Below are positions 1-9,677 of a stretch of DNA of 64,000 bases, piece by piece. Source of the stretch: Alphaproteobacteria bacterium MedPE-SWcel (GTDB taxonomy: Bacteria > Pseudomonadota > Alphaproteobacteria > Rhodobacterales > Rhodobacteraceae); NCBI GenBank assembly GCA_001874255.1, contig MPDC01000002.1, forward strand, positions 246,888-310,887, in the 5' to 3' direction. Positions within the stretch are counted from its first letter, which is position 1. Every line of letters begins with the position of its first letter. The notes under the pieces are model-generated. The model ran no database searches, had not been told where the DNA came from, and saw only the letters and a list, made by a program, of their open reading frames with translations. Position numbers and translations under genes: made by a program.

Positions 1-1125
1 GACACTACCCGCGCCTTTGTCGAGAAAGAGATCTATCCCCACGAGCTGGAGATCGAGCGCAGCGGCCATCTCGACATGGATCTGGTCAAGGACATCCAGA
101 CCAAGGCGATCGCGGCGGGCCTTTATGCGGCCAACATGCCGGAAGAGGTCGGCGGTGCGGGTTTGGATACCCTGTCCTGGCTACTGTATGAAAAGGAACT
201 GGGCCGCGCCAATTATGCGCTGCATTGGACCGGCGTCGCCCGCCCTTCGAACATCTTGCTCGCCGGGACCGACGCGCAGAAGGAGAAATACCTCTACCCC
301 TGCATCCGAGGCGAGAAATGGGATTGCCTGGCGATGACCGAACCGGGCGCCGGGTCGGATCTGCGCGGCATGACGGCTTCGGCCCGCAAGGACGGGAGCG
401 ATTGGATTCTGAACGGGACCAAACATTTCATCTCGCATGCGGATATCGCGGATTTTGCCATCGTCTTCATGGCAACAGGCGAAGAGGACACGCCGCGCGG
501 CAAGAAGAAAAAGATCACCGCCTTCTTTGTCGACAAGGGCACGCCCGGCTTTTCGGTGCGGGAGGGATACCGGAACGTGTCGCACCGTGGCTACAGCAAT
601 GCGGTTCTGGAATTTGACGACTGCCGCCTGCCAGCATCGGCGGTCCTCGGTGAGGTCGACAAGGGGTTCGAGGTGGCAAACACCTGGCTCGGGGCCACGC
701 GACTACAGGTGGCGGCGACCTGTCTCGGTCGGGCGGACCGGGCCCTGGCCCATGCCGTCGACTACGCCGCCGAACGCAAGCAGTTCGGGCAGCAGATCGG
801 CAAGTTCCAGGGTGTCTCGTTCAAGCTGGCCGATATGGCGACCGAACTGAAGGCCGCCAATCTGCTCACCTGGGAGGCCGGATGGAAGTTTGATCAGGGC
901 TCCGTCACCGAAAGCGATATGTCCATGGCAAAGCTCAAGGCGACCGAAATGCTCGCCATGGTTGCGGATGAGGCGATCCAGATTCACGGCGGCATGGGAT
1001 TGATGGACGAACTGCCGCTCGAACGCATCTGGCGCGACGCGCGCGTGGAGCGTATCTGGGAGGGCACCAGTGAAATCCAGCGGCACATCATCAGCCGCGA
1101 GATGCTGCGACCTCTTGGAGGCTGA
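1..1125 (+). CDS. Acyl-CoA dehydrogenase (5' end outside window)
   Basis: FAD-dependent dehydrogenase that oxidises an acyl-CoA at the alpha-beta bond and passes electrons to ETF. The frame is open from base 1, so the N-terminus is missing; 374 residues are visible, nearly the full family length of about 380. The flavin-contact motif MTEPGAGSDL lies in the middle domain. The C-terminal WEGTSEIQ near fragment residue 354 carries the Glu used as catalytic base in the short/medium-chain acyl-CoA dehydrogenases. It is 2 bp from a SelW-like gene and in line with an acyl-CoA synthetase and a CaiD-like hydratase. A crotonobetainyl/butyrobetainyl-CoA dehydrogenase (CaiA/BcoC-like) role is therefore inferred from context; the exact substrate is not visible. 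Confidence 0.92.
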   Translation, partial: DTTRAFVEKEIYPHELEIERSGHLDMDLVKDIQTKAIAAGLYAANMPEEVGGAGLDTLSWLLYEKELGRANYALHWTGVARPSNILLAGTDAQKEKYLYPCIRGEKWDCLAMTEPGAGSDLRGMTASARKDGSDWILNGTKHFISHADIADFAIVFMATGEEDTPRGKKKKITAFFVDKGTPGFSVREGYRNVSHRGYSNAVLEFDDCRLPASAVLGEVDKGFEVANTWLGATRLQVAATCLGRADRALAHAVDYAAERKQFGQQIGKFQGVSFKLADMATELKAANLLTWEAGWKFDQGSVTESDMSMAKLKATEMLAMVADEAIQIHGGMGLMDELPLERIWRDARVERIWEGTSEIQRHIISREMLRPLGG

Positions 1126-1127
1126 CC

Positions 1128-1448
1128 ATGTCCGACACCCCTGACCCGACCCACAAACCCAATGTGACCATTACCTATTGCATCGGCTGCAACTGGCTGT
1201 TGCGGGCCGCCTGGATGGGGCAGGAGCTGCTGTCGACATTTCAGGAACAGCTCGGGGGCGTGACCCTGGTGCCGGGCGAGGTGGGCGGCACGTTCGAGAT
1301 CACCGTCGACGACGCGCTGATCTGGGAGCGCAAGCGGGATGGCGGCTTTCCGGACGTGAAAGAGCTGAAGACCCGCGTGCGGGATCGTATCAATCCGGAC
1401 CAGAGCCTCGGGCATCTGGATCGCGAAAATTCGGGTGAACAAAGCTAA
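1128..1448 (+). CDS. SelT/SelW/SelH (Rdx) family thioredoxin-fold protein
   Basis: A 106-residue protein of the Rdx family, the Cys homologues of mammalian selenoprotein W. The N-terminal strand leads into a CxxC redox motif (C18-I-G-C21) followed by a helix, as in thioredoxin-like folds. A good ribosome site (ggagg) lies just before the ATG. The gene starts 2 bp after the acyl-CoA dehydrogenase and its stop abuts the next ATG, so it is translationally embedded in a CoA-thioester catabolic operon. Family members have no settled biochemical role in bacteria. A thiol-redox function linked to the operon is inference only. Confidence 0.88.
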   Translation: MSDTPDPTHKPNVTITYCIGCNWLLRAAWMGQELLSTFQEQLGGVTLVPGEVGGTFEITVDDALIWERKRDGGFPDVKELKTRVRDRINPDQSLGHLDRENSGEQS

Positions 1449-3488
1449 ATGCAGTCTCTAAACAGGCTATTCAGACCCAAAACCATTGCCGTGATCGGCG
1501 GCGGCGCCTGGTGTTCTGCGGTGATCGAGCAATGCCGGAAGATGGGGTATCAGGGTCGGATCTGGCCGGTGCATCCCAAGGCGGCGGAGGTCGCGGGCCT
1601 GCCCGCCTATGCCGATGTGGGCGCCCTGCCCGAGGCCCCGGATGCGAGCTTCATCGGCGTCAATCGCTTTGCCACGGTAGAGATCGTCGCGGCACTTGCG
1701 GCCCGCGGGGCAGGGGGCGCGGTGTGCTTCGCCTCGGGGTTTCTGGAAGCCCAGGCCGAGGATGCAGAGGGCGCGGACCTGCAGGACAGGCTTTTGCAGG
1801 CTGCCGGTGAAATGCCGATTCTGGGCCCCAATTGCTATGGCTTCATCAACTACCTCGATGGGGCCCTGCTGTGGCCCGATCAACATGGTGGCCAACGGGT
1901 GGACAAAGGTGTGGCGATTGTCACCCAGAGTTCCAATATCGCCATCAACCTGACGATGCAGACCCGGGCGCTGCCGCTGGCCTATGTGGTGACCTGTGGC
2001 AATCAGGCGCAAACCGGCTTGGCCGCCATCGGCGAGGCCCTGCTGACCGATGACCGGGTCACGGCCCTTGGCCTGCATATCGAGGGTTTTGGCGATCTGC
2101 GCGCGTTCGAGGCGCTGGCGGCAAAGGCCCGGCAGCTGGGCAAGCCAATCATCGCGCTCAAGGTGGGCAAGTCGGCGCAGGCGCGGGTTGCAACCATCTC
2201 TCATACGGCCTCGCTGGCGGGCGGGGATGCGGGCGCCGGGGCGTTGCTCTCGCGTCTGGGCATTCCGCGTCTCGATGATTTGCCGTCCTTTCTCGAAACC
2301 TTGAAACTGCTGCATGTGGTGGGGCATCTGCCCTCGACCCGGATTGCGACAATCAGCTGCTCCGGTGGCGAGGCGAGCCTCTCGGCGGATATGGCACATG
2401 GGCGCGGGGTGAGCTTTCCGCCGCTGAATGATCGTCAGCGCAGCGATCTGCGCGCGGCGCTGGGGCCGATGGTGGCATTGGCGAACCCGCTCGACTACCA
2501 CACCTATATCTGGCGCGACACAGAAGCGATGACGCGGGCCTTTTCCGCCATGGTCGATCCGCAGCTGGCCTTGACGATCCTCATCGTTGATTTTCCGCGC
2601 GCCGACCGCTGCGACGCGTCGGATTGGGACTGCACGATCCAGTCGGCCATTGCGGTGCGGGCGCAAACGGGACAGCCGATTGCCATGCTCGCCACCCTGC
2701 CGGAATTGCTGCCCGAAGGGGTCGCCGAACGCCTGTTGGCGGCGGGGGTCGTGCCGATGATGGGCCTCGCCGAAGCGATTTCGGCCATCGAGGCCGCAGG
2801 CCACAGACGTCCCGATGCCCCGCCGGCCCTGTTGTTGCCGACAAAATCACACAGCGACCCCGACCTGGTGCCCGAGGGAGAGGCCAAGGCCTGGCTTGCC
2901 CGCTTTGGCCTCCGGGTGCCGCGGGCCAAGCCTGCACGCTCTGTCGTGGCCGCCCGTGCTGTCGCCGCCGACATCGGCTATCCGGTGGTTCTGAAGGGCG
3001 AAGGCATTGCACACAAGACCGAGGAGGGCGCGGTGAAGCTGAACCTGGGCTCGGGGCAGGCGGTCAGTGATGCGGCCGTGGCCATGCCCACGGACCGGTT
3101 TTTGGTGGAGGAAATGGTTGCCGGGGCCGTGGCGGAGCTGTTGATCGGCGTGGTGAAGGACCCGGCGCATGGCTTCGTGCTGACCCTCGCGGCGGGCGGG
3201 ACATTGACCGAGATCATGCAGGACGCCGCCTCGGTGCTGTTGCCGGCCACCGATGCCATGCTCGATGAGGCGCTGAATGCCCTGCGGATCGCGCCGCTTC
3301 TGGCGGGCTATCGCGGTGCGCCGCCTGCGGACCGAGCCGCCATCCTGCGCGCCATCCGCGCCGTGGAATCCTATGTCCTGGCAGAGGCCGAGGGGCTGGA
3401 AGAAATTGAGATCAATCCGTTGCTTTGCACGCCGAACGATGCGGTCGCCGCGGATGCACTGATGCGAAGAAAGGACATATCGCTATGA
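1449..3488 (+). CDS. NDP-forming acyl-CoA synthetase (acetate-CoA ligase family)
   Basis: A 679-residue fused alpha/beta acyl-CoA ligase (ADP/GDP-forming type) that interconverts an acid, CoA and NTP with acyl-CoA, NDP and phosphate. Domains in order: a CoA-binding Rossmann domain (FRPKTIAVIGGG at the N-terminus), succinyl-CoA-synthetase-like flavodoxin domains with the motif SHTASLAG, whose His is the phosphohistidine position in this family, and a C-terminal ATP-grasp domain (from about residue 480; GYPVVLKGEGIAHKTEEGAV). It starts directly after the SelW-like stop and overlaps the CaiD-like gene by ATGA. In this operon it may replace the AMP-forming ligase CaiC in activating carnitine, crotonobetaine or butyrobetaine; that is inferred from neighbours. 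Confidence 0.9.
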   Translation: MQSLNRLFRPKTIAVIGGGAWCSAVIEQCRKMGYQGRIWPVHPKAAEVAGLPAYADVGALPEAPDASFIGVNRFATVEIVAALAARGAGGAVCFASGFLEAQAEDAEGADLQDRLLQAAGEMPILGPNCYGFINYLDGALLWPDQHGGQRVDKGVAIVTQSSNIAINLTMQTRALPLAYVVTCGNQAQTGLAAIGEALLTDDRVTALGLHIEGFGDLRAFEALAAKARQLGKPIIALKVGKSAQARVATISHTASLAGGDAGAGALLSRLGIPRLDDLPSFLETLKLLHVVGHLPSTRIATISCSGGEASLSADMAHGRGVSFPPLNDRQRSDLRAALGPMVALANPLDYHTYIWRDTEAMTRAFSAMVDPQLALTILIVDFPRADRCDASDWDCTIQSAIAVRAQTGQPIAMLATLPELLPEGVAERLLAAGVVPMMGLAEAISAIEAAGHRRPDAPPALLLPTKSHSDPDLVPEGEAKAWLARFGLRVPRAKPARSVVAARAVAADIGYPVVLKGEGIAHKTEEGAVKLNLGSGQAVSDAAVAMPTDRFLVEEMVAGAVAELLIGVVKDPAHGFVLTLAAGGTLTEIMQDAASVLLPATDAMLDEALNALRIAPLLAGYRGAPPADRAAILRAIRAVESYVLAEAEGLEEIEINPLLCTPNDAVAADALMRRKDISL

Positions 3489-4273
3489 CTGACAGCTCTC
3501 CGGTCAAGACCCGGCGCGACGGTGCCATTTTTGAGGTGACCCTGGACCGACCCAAAGCCAATGCCATCGATCTGAAGACCTCGCGCCTGATGGGCGAGGC
3601 GTTTCAGAGCTTTCGGGACGATCCGGAGCTGCGGGTGGCGATTGTCACCGGGGGGGGCGAAAAATTCTTCTGCCCCGGTTGGGATCTGAAGGCGGCCGCC
3701 GGGGGGGATGCCGTCGATGGGGACTATGGTGTGGGCGGTTTCGGCGGCCTGCAGGAGCTGCGCGACCTGAACAAGCCGGTGGTTGCGGCGGTGAACGGTA
3801 TTGCCTGCGGTGGCGGGCTCGAACTGGCGCTATCAGCGGATATCATCCTTGCCGCCGAACACGCGACATTCGCGCTCCCGGAAATTCGCTCGGGCACGGT
3901 CGCGGATGCCGCCTCGATCAAGTTGCCGAAGCGTATCCCCTATCACATTGCCATGGAGCTTTTGCTCACCGGGCGCTGGTTCGATGTCGAGGAGGCGCAC
4001 CGCTGGGGGCTGGTCAATGAGATCGTTCCGGGCGCACAGCTGATGGAGCGGGCCTGGGACCTTGCCCGGTTGCTCGCCTCCGGACCGCCTCTGGTCTATG
4101 CTGCGATCAAGGACATCGTGCGCGACGCGGAAGATGCCAAATTTCAGGACGCGATGAACCGGATCACCGGACGACAGCTGCGCAGTGTCGATGTCCTCTA
4201 TGGATCCGAGGACAATCTGGAAGGCGCGCGGGCCTTTGCCGAGAAGCGCGACCCGGTCTGGAAGGGCCGCTGA
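3485..4273 (+). CDS. caiD: Carnitinyl-CoA dehydratase-like enoyl-CoA hydratase
   Basis: Crotonase-fold hydratase of 262 residues. The similarity to Escherichia coli CaiD, as I remember it, is strong at both ends: LDRPKANAID near the N-terminus and AFAEKRDPVWKGR at the very C-terminus. The oxyanion-hole strand is GGGEKFFCPGWDLKAAA and the second is VNGIACGGGLELALSADI. The ATG at 3485 was chosen because it overlaps the upstream stop (ATGA) and follows AAAGGA; the upstream in-frame ATG at 3425 lies inside the previous gene. CaiD hydrates crotonobetainyl-CoA to carnitinyl-CoA, and the operon fits carnitine/butyrobetaine breakdown. The true substrate cannot be proven here. Confidence 0.85.
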   Translation: MTDSSPVKTRRDGAIFEVTLDRPKANAIDLKTSRLMGEAFQSFRDDPELRVAIVTGGGEKFFCPGWDLKAAAGGDAVDGDYGVGGFGGLQELRDLNKPVVAAVNGIACGGGLELALSADIILAAEHATFALPEIRSGTVADAASIKLPKRIPYHIAMELLLTGRWFDVEEAHRWGLVNEIVPGAQLMERAWDLARLLASGPPLVYAAIKDIVRDAEDAKFQDAMNRITGRQLRSVDVLYGSEDNLEGARAFAEKRDPVWKGR

Positions 4274-4512
4274 GGCAGATCAGGCGAGAAGGGGGCAGGC
4301 GAGGGGGGCGCTCCCGCCTGCATCCGATGCCCTGGCGGGCCTGCAGATCCAGTTGGGCATGGCGCCGCGCTGACGCGCGGCGCGGCGGTCGCGTCCGGCG
4401 CAGTCCTCGCGGCTGAAGCTGCGGGCAGTTTGAGGGGAAATACCACCGTCCAGCCGTGAAACCCTGCGGCCCGGACTTGCATCCGCAGAGCGCTGATCGC
4501 ATGGTCCGCAGC

Positions 4513-5403
4513 ATGACCCAACAGACGCCTCCTACTCTTCTCTGCCTCGGTTTTGGCTATACTGCCCGTGCTGTGGCCGCACCGCTCCTTGGCGCGGGCT
4601 GGCGCATCATTGGGACCACGCGCGACAGTGCAGAGACGCAGCCTGTGGAGGGGGTGGATCTGCTGACATGGCCGGGAGATGATATTTCCTTCGACGGCGT
4701 CACTCACATCCTCGTCTCGATTGCGCCATCAGAACAGGGCGATCCGGTGTTGGGCGCAATGGCCGCGCGGATTGCCACTCTGCCGCGGTTGGAATGGGTC
4801 GGCTACCTGTCGACCACGGCGGTCTACGGCGATCACGGCGGGGGCTGGGTGGATGAGACAACTCCGCTGTCGCCATCCAGCCCACGGGGCGAGTGGCGCG
4901 CCCGGGCGGAGACCGAGTGGCAGTCCATTGCTGACCTGCCTCTGCATATCTTCCGGCTGGCGGGGATCTACGGTCCCGGACGCGGCCCCTTTGCCAAATT
5001 GATGTCGGGACGGGCACGCCGCATCGTGAAGCCGGGACAGGTGTTCTCCCGGATCCATGTGGATGACATCGCGCAGGTGCTTCTGGCCTCTGTCGCCCGG
5101 CCCAACCCGGGCGCGGTCTACAACGTCTGCGACGATGAACCCGCCCCGCCGCAGGATGTTTTGGGCTATGCGGCCGAGCTGCTCGGTCTGCCGGTCCCCG
5201 CCGAGGTGCCTTTTGAGGAGGCCGGCATGAGCCCGATGGCGCGGAGCTTCTATGGCGAAAACAAGCGGGTGCGCAATGATCGCATCAAGGCGGAGCTGGG
5301 GGTCAGGCTGCTCTACCCGGACTATCGCAGCGGGTTAAAGGCGGTTCTGGCGGCCGAGGACATGGAACGTTTTGTGCCGCCTGCGGATCCGCCGGGGGTC
5401 TGA
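4513..5403 (+). CDS. SDR-type NAD(P)-dependent epimerase/dehydratase (YeeZ-like)
   Basis: Extended short-chain dehydrogenase/reductase of 296 residues. A dinucleotide-binding stretch LCLGFGYTARAVA opens the protein, with a central YLSTTAVYGDHGG strand and the FRLAGIYGPGRGPF signature, followed by a substrate-binding C-terminal half. The ATG at 4513 was preferred over in-frame ATGs at 4456 and 4501, since the Rossmann strand follows it closely. It stands alone, 240 bp after the CaiD-like gene and convergent with dxs. Family members include E. coli YeeZ, whose function is unsettled, so no substrate is given. Confidence 0.8.
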   Translation: MTQQTPPTLLCLGFGYTARAVAAPLLGAGWRIIGTTRDSAETQPVEGVDLLTWPGDDISFDGVTHILVSIAPSEQGDPVLGAMAARIATLPRLEWVGYLSTTAVYGDHGGGWVDETTPLSPSSPRGEWRARAETEWQSIADLPLHIFRLAGIYGPGRGPFAKLMSGRARRIVKPGQVFSRIHVDDIAQVLLASVARPNPGAVYNVCDDEPAPPQDVLGYAAELLGLPVPAEVPFEEAGMSPMARSFYGENKRVRNDRIKAELGVRLLYPDYRSGLKAVLAAEDMERFVPPADPPGV

Positions 5404-5447
5404 CCGGAGCTTTGAACGGCCCTCTGACCGGACCTTTGACCGGACCA
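5400..5447. repeat. Short imperfect direct repeats after the epimerase gene
   Basis: Three imperfect copies of a roughly 15-base unit reading CTGACCGGA-CTTTGA lie just past the stop codon of the epimerase gene, between two convergent genes. The unit begins at the stop codon itself (c-TGA). No coding or terminator function is visible. Confidence 0.4.
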
Positions 5448-5535
5448 GCGCTCCGCCTTTGCCGGGCGGCATTGGTTCAGATCGCCCCCCCCCGGTGGTC
5501 GCCAGCGGTGGTCTCCGCATCCCGCCATTTGCCTA

Positions 5536-7464
5536 TCAGGCGCGACGTTCGCCGATCTGGCTCACACCGAGCACATCAAGCACCCTGGCCTCGATATGCT
5601 CGGCATTCATGGCGGCAGTGGCATACATGTCGCTGGGGCTGGCCTGATCGATGAATGTATCGGGCAGGACCATGCTGCGGAATTTCAGGCCTGCATCAAA
5701 CACGCCCTCGTCGCTCAGCAGTTGCGCCACATGGGACCCGAAGCCCCCGACCGCACCCTCTTCGATGCAGATCAGCGCCTCATGGTCGGTGGCGAGTTGC
5801 AGGATCAGGTCGCGGTCCAGAGGTTTGGCAAACCGTGCATCCGCGATCGTCGGGGTGATGCCACGGGCGGCGAGGGCCTCGGCGGCTTTCCTCACCTCGC
5901 CGAGGCGGGTGCCGAAGGACAGGATCGCCACCCGCGCCCCCTGCTGGATCATGCGCCCCTTGCCAATCTCGAGCACTTTGGCCTCTTCCGGCATCTCGAC
6001 GCCTTCGCCTTCGCCACGGGGATATCGGAAGGCGATCGGGCCTGCGTCATGGGCCGCCGCAGTGGCCACCATATGCTTCAGCTCGGCCTCGTCGGCGGCG
6101 GCCATCACCACCATGCCGGGCAGGTTTGCCATGAAGGCGACGTCGAAAGATCCGGCATGGGTGGCGCCATCCGCGCCCACCAGACCGGCGCGATCAATGG
6201 CAAACCGCACCGGCAGGCGCTGAATGGCCACATCATGCACCACCTGATCGTAGCCGCGTTGCAGGAAGGTGGAATACATCGCGCAAAAGGGCTTCATCCC
6301 GCCAGCGGCCAGCGCGGCGGCAAAGGTGACACCGTGCTGCTCGGCAATGCCGACGTCGAAACAGCGCGAGGGGTAGCGCTCTGCCATCAGGTTCAGGCCG
6401 GTGCCATCGGGCATGGCGGCCGTGACGGCGCAGATTTTCGAATCCTGTGCCGCCAGCGCCACCAGCGTGTCCCCAAAGACCGAGGTATAGGACGGCGCGT
6501 TGGAGGGCGCTTTCTTCTGCTCGCCGGTGACCATGTTGAATTTGGCCGTGGCATGGCCCTTGTCGCGGGCGACCTCGGCCGGGTGGTAGCCCTTGCCCTT
6601 CTTGGTCAGCGCGTGGATCAGGATCGGACCGGTGGCGCGGGCCTTGACCGTGCGCAGAACCGGGAGAAGCTGGTCCATGTCATGGCCGTCAATCGGGCCG
6701 ATATAGGAAAAGCCGAGCGATTCAAACAGGGTGCCGCCCATGGCCATGCCCTTCAGCATATCCTTGGCGCGTTTGGCCCCCTCGCGGAAGGGCGCCGGCA
6801 ACATCGAAACGGCCCCTTTGGCGGCGGCTTTCAGGTCATGAAAGGGCGCTTCTGTATAGAGGTGGCTGAGATAGGAAGACAGCGCCCCGACCGGCGGTGC
6901 GATCGACATTTCGTTGTCGTTCAGGATCACGATCAGCCGCTTGCCCAGATGGCCTGCGTTATTCATCGCCTCAAACGCCATGCCGGCACTCATGGCGCCA
7001 TCTCCGATCACGGCAATGGCATCTCCCAGCCCCTCGTCGGTGACACCGCCCAGATCGCGGGCAACCGAGAACCCCAATGCGGCCGAGATCGACGTGGAAC
7101 TATGGGCGGCGCCAAAGGGATCATAGGGGCTTTCGGAGCGTTTGGTGAAACCGCTGAGACCATCCTTCATCCGCAGGGTACGGATCCGATCCCGGCGCCC
7201 GGTGAGGATCTTGTGCGGATAGCACTGGTGCGAGACGTCCCAGATCAGCTTGTCCTTCGGCGTGTCGAACACCGCATGCAGCGCCACGGTCAGCTCCACA
7301 ACGCCAAGCCCGGCACCCAGATGGCCGCCGGTTGTGGAGACCGCAGAAATGGTTTCCTGCCGCAGTTCATGGGCGATCTGTTCCAGCTGTGCGTCACTCA
7401 TCCGCTTCAGGTCGGCAGGGGTTGCGATCTGGTCAAGGAGCGGCGTCTGGGGCTGGTCCGTCAT
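5536..7464 (-). CDS. dxs: 1-deoxy-D-xylulose-5-phosphate synthase
   Basis: Thiamine-diphosphate enzyme that condenses pyruvate and glyceraldehyde 3-phosphate, the first step of the MEP isoprenoid pathway. Its 642 residues match the family length. The ThDP motif [16 protein letters not shown] is near residue 150. The pyrimidine-binding region has [14 protein letters not shown], with the catalytic Glu, and [15 protein letters not shown] is typical of DXS. An AGGAG site precedes the ATG. It lies 28 bp downstream of ispA, probably in one transcript with ispA and xseB, which places isoprenoid precursor synthesis in a single unit. Confidence 0.97.
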   Translation of the reverse strand: MTDQPQTPLLDQIATPADLKRMSDAQLEQIAHELRQETISAVSTTGGHLGAGLGVVELTVALHAVFDTPKDKLIWDVSHQCYPHKILTGRRDRIRTLRMKDGLSGFTKRSESPYDPFGAAHSSTSISAALGFSVARDLGGVTDEGLGDAIAVIGDGAMSAGMAFEAMNNAGHLGKRLIVILNDNEMSIAPPVGALSSYLSHLYTEAPFHDLKAAAKGAVSMLPAPFREGAKRAKDMLKGMAMGGTLFESLGFSYIGPIDGHDMDQLLPVLRTVKARATGPILIHALTKKGKGYHPAEVARDKGHATAKFNMVTGEQKKAPSNAPSYTSVFGDTLVALAAQDSKICAVTAAMPDGTGLNLMAERYPSRCFDVGIAEQHGVTFAAALAAGGMKPFCAMYSTFLQRGYDQVVHDVAIQRLPVRFAIDRAGLVGADGATHAGSFDVAFMANLPGMVVMAAADEAELKHMVATAAAHDAGPIAFRYPRGEGEGVEMPEEAKVLEIGKGRMIQQGARVAILSFGTRLGEVRKAAEALAARGITPTIADARFAKPLDRDLILQLATDHEALICIEEGAVGGFGSHVAQLLSDEGVFDAGLKFRSMVLPDTFIDQASPSDMYATAAMNAEHIEARVLDVLGVSQIGERRA

Positions 7465-7492
7465 GATAATCCTGGCTCCTTGCGGCGGCGTG

Positions 7493-8356
7493 TCAGCTGT
7501 CGCGCGAGATAACGAAGCGGGCAGCGTCCTTCAAGGTATCGCTTGCCGCGCCGTAGGGTGCAAGGGCCGCGCAGGCCGCATCGGCCAGCTCCTCGGCCCG
7601 CAGGCGCGCCTGATCGAGCCCAAGCAGCGACACAAACGTGGCCTTGCCCGCCGTCGCATCCTTGCGCACGGCCTTGCCCACCGTCGCGGCATCGCCCTCG
7701 ATATCGAGAATGTCATCAGCGATCTGAAAGGCCAGCCCCAGCGCCTGCGCATACTGTCGCAGCGCGGTCGGATCGGCCCCCGCCAGACGCGCCCCGGCGC
7801 AGGCAGACCATTCGATCAAACAGCCGGTCTTGCGGGCCTGCAGGGTGGTGATCTGCGCCAGCGTCAGCGGCGCCGTCGCCGTCTCAGCCGCAATATCGCG
7901 CATCTGGCCCGAGACCATACCATCCTTGCCTGCCGCCTCGGCGAGGGTGCGGATCAGCTCCACCGCATGGGGGCCGACATCGGGTTGCGCCAGCAGTTCA
8001 AAGGCCAGTGTCTGCAGGCTGTCGCCCGCCAGAACTGCCGTCGCCTCGTCCCATTTGCGGTGCAGCGTGGGCTGGCCCCGGCGCAGGTCGTCGTCATCCA
8101 TACAGGGCAGATCGTCATGCACCAGCGAATAGGCGTGGATGCATTCGATCGCCAGCGCCGCCTCCAGCGCGGCGGGGGGCGGCACATCGTGCAGCCGCGC
8201 GCTCTCCAGCACCAGAAACCCGCGCAGCATCTTGCCGCCGCGCAGCGCATAGGCCATCGCCTGACAAAGCCCGTCGGTTTCCGGCAGGCGTGTGTCCATA
8301 TGAGCGGAAATCTTCGCCTGCGCCTGTTTCAGCGCGGCAGCAAATCCGGCCGACAT
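7493..8356 (-). CDS. ispA: Geranyl/farnesyl diphosphate synthase
   Basis: Short-chain trans-prenyltransferase of 287 residues making farnesyl diphosphate from IPP and DMAPP. The first aspartate-rich motif is [14 protein letters not shown] and the second is DDILDIEGD, both magnesium-diphosphate binding. [11 protein letters not shown] near residue 45 is the conserved GGKRxRP-like region. The gene sits 5 bp after xseB and upstream of dxs, the usual xseB-ispA-dxs order in many proteobacteria. The exact chain length (C10, C15 or C20) cannot be read with certainty. Confidence 0.95.
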   Translation of the reverse strand: MSAGFAAALKQAQAKISAHMDTRLPETDGLCQAMAYALRGGKMLRGFLVLESARLHDVPPPAALEAALAIECIHAYSLVHDDLPCMDDDDLRRGQPTLHRKWDEATAVLAGDSLQTLAFELLAQPDVGPHAVELIRTLAEAAGKDGMVSGQMRDIAAETATAPLTLAQITTLQARKTGCLIEWSACAGARLAGADPTALRQYAQALGLAFQIADDILDIEGDAATVGKAVRKDATAGKATFVSLLGLDQARLRAEELADAACAALAPYGAASDTLKDAARFVISRDS

Positions 8357-8361
8357 CTGCC

Positions 8362-8607
8362 TCAGCCCGCGTCGAGCGGCTGGGTGCCGGTGGGCTGACC
8401 GCCGGAGTCGAGCGTGATCGCCGCGACCTTTTCCTCGGCGCGTTTCAACTCATCCTCGCAGCGCTTCTTCAGCGCCGCACCCCGTTCATAGAGGGCGATG
8501 GAGGCATCCAGAGCCACATCGCCGCGCTCCAGCTGGTCGACGACGCGCTCCAGCTCCTGCATCGCCTGTTCAAAGCTCATTTCGGTGACGGGGGTATCGG
8601 TACTCAT
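8362..8607 (-). CDS. xseB: Exodeoxyribonuclease VII small subunit
   Basis: An 81-residue, highly charged helical protein with the XseB signature SFEQAMQELERVVDQLERGD, followed by LDASIALYERGAALKKRCE. It is the small subunit that forms single-strand exonuclease VII with XseA, which is not in the window. Its ATG overlaps the stop of the deacetylase-like gene (ATGA), and ispA follows after 5 bp, so the genes are translationally coupled. Confidence 0.95.
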   Translation of the reverse strand: MSTDTPVTEMSFEQAMQELERVVDQLERGDVALDASIALYERGAALKKRCEDELKRAEEKVAAITLDSGGQPTGTQPLDAG

Positions 8608-9530
8608 ATCGCGGCCTTTATCAATTCTTTCACATGCGCCTGTGCGGCTTCGGCTAGCGCGTTCAGATCATATCCGCCCTCCAAAGTCGAGACGATACGA
8701 CCCTGACACAGGTCCTCTGCGAGGGTGCAGAGTTCGGCCGTCAGCCAGCGGAAATCCTCGGTTTCCCACCGCAACTGCGCCAGCGGATCATCCTTGTGGG
8801 CGTCAAATCCTGCGGACAGGATGATCAGTTCCGGTTTGAACGCCCGCAGGCGTGGAAAGGCCTGCTCGCGATAGGCCTCGCGCATCTGGGCGCTGCCGCT
8901 TTCAGGGGGCAGAGGCAGGTTCATGACGTTGCCATGGGCGCCGTCTTCTTCGGGGTGACCGCTGCCGGGCCAGAGCGGAACCTGCTGCGAGGTCACCAGC
9001 AGCGCGCGTTTTTCATCCCACAGCAGATCCTGGGTGCCGTTGCCGTGATGCACATCGAAATCCACCACCGCGACGCGGCTCAGGCCATGATGGTCGAGCG
9101 CATGTTTGGCCGCCAGCGCCGCATTCCCGAACAGGCAAAATCCCATCGGTGTTTCGGTTTCCGCATGGTGGCCCGGGGGGCGCGTGGCGCAGAACGCATT
9201 CTTGGCCTCGCCGCTCAGCACCAGATCAACGGCCCGCACCGCTGCGCCTGCCGCCCGAAACGCGGCATCGAGCGAGCCCGGCGACATCCAGGTGTCGGCA
9301 TCCAGCTGTATGCGCCCCTCCGACGGAAGCGCACGCCGCAGCTCTGCCAGATAGCCGGAGGGATGGAGACGCAGGACATCATCCTCGGCGGCCATGGGGG
9401 CCGTCACCCGCTTGAGGTCGAGCCCCGCCAATGCGTGCAGCACATGTTCAAGCCGAGCCACCTGTTCGGGATGCCCCGGCGGCGTCTCATGGGTCAGGCA
9501 GTCGGCGTGGGTCAAAAGCGCGGTGGTCAT
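8604..9530 (-). CDS. Histone deacetylase family protein
   Basis: Zinc-dependent deacetylase-fold hydrolase (class II HDAC/acetylpolyamine amidohydrolase superfamily) of 308 residues. Motifs: RPPGHHAET, with the His pair of the active site; VDFDVHHGNGTQ, with metal-ligand Asp and His; and SAGFDAHKDDPL, with the last Asp ligand. The start at 9530 (MTTALLTHADC) was chosen over an in-frame start at 9605 because family members begin this way. It leads the xseB-ispA-dxs block. The bacterial substrate may be an acetylated polyamine, protein or small molecule. Confidence 0.9.
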   Translation of the reverse strand: MTTALLTHADCLTHETPPGHPEQVARLEHVLHALAGLDLKRVTAPMAAEDDVLRLHPSGYLAELRRALPSEGRIQLDADTWMSPGSLDAAFRAAGAAVRAVDLVLSGEAKNAFCATRPPGHHAETETPMGFCLFGNAALAAKHALDHHGLSRVAVVDFDVHHGNGTQDLLWDEKRALLVTSQQVPLWPGSGHPEEDGAHGNVMNLPLPPESGSAQMREAYREQAFPRLRAFKPELIILSAGFDAHKDDPLAQLRWETEDFRWLTAELCTLAEDLCQGRIVSTLEGGYDLNALAEAAQAHVKELIKAAI

Positions 9531-9677
9531 GGCAGCCCCCTCTCGGTCCTTGAAAACAGTCCCTGTTTGCCCGTCCTGGCGCAGCTTGGCAATCGATTGG
9601 CGCAAGTCGGGGGGCGCCTCTCCGCTGACCCGCCCCGCAACATGTCGCGTATCATGGCGGGCATCGCCCGGTGGCCG

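Noticed and set aside
1467..2804. 445-codon minus frame opposite the NDP-forming synthetase
   Set aside because: It is an antisense shadow in GC-rich sequence with no ribosome site or domain.
5596..7512. Long plus-strand open frame of 638 codons opposite dxs
   Set aside because: It mirrors dxs almost exactly, is rich in His/Gly/Arg without any family motif, and dxs has all catalytic signatures.
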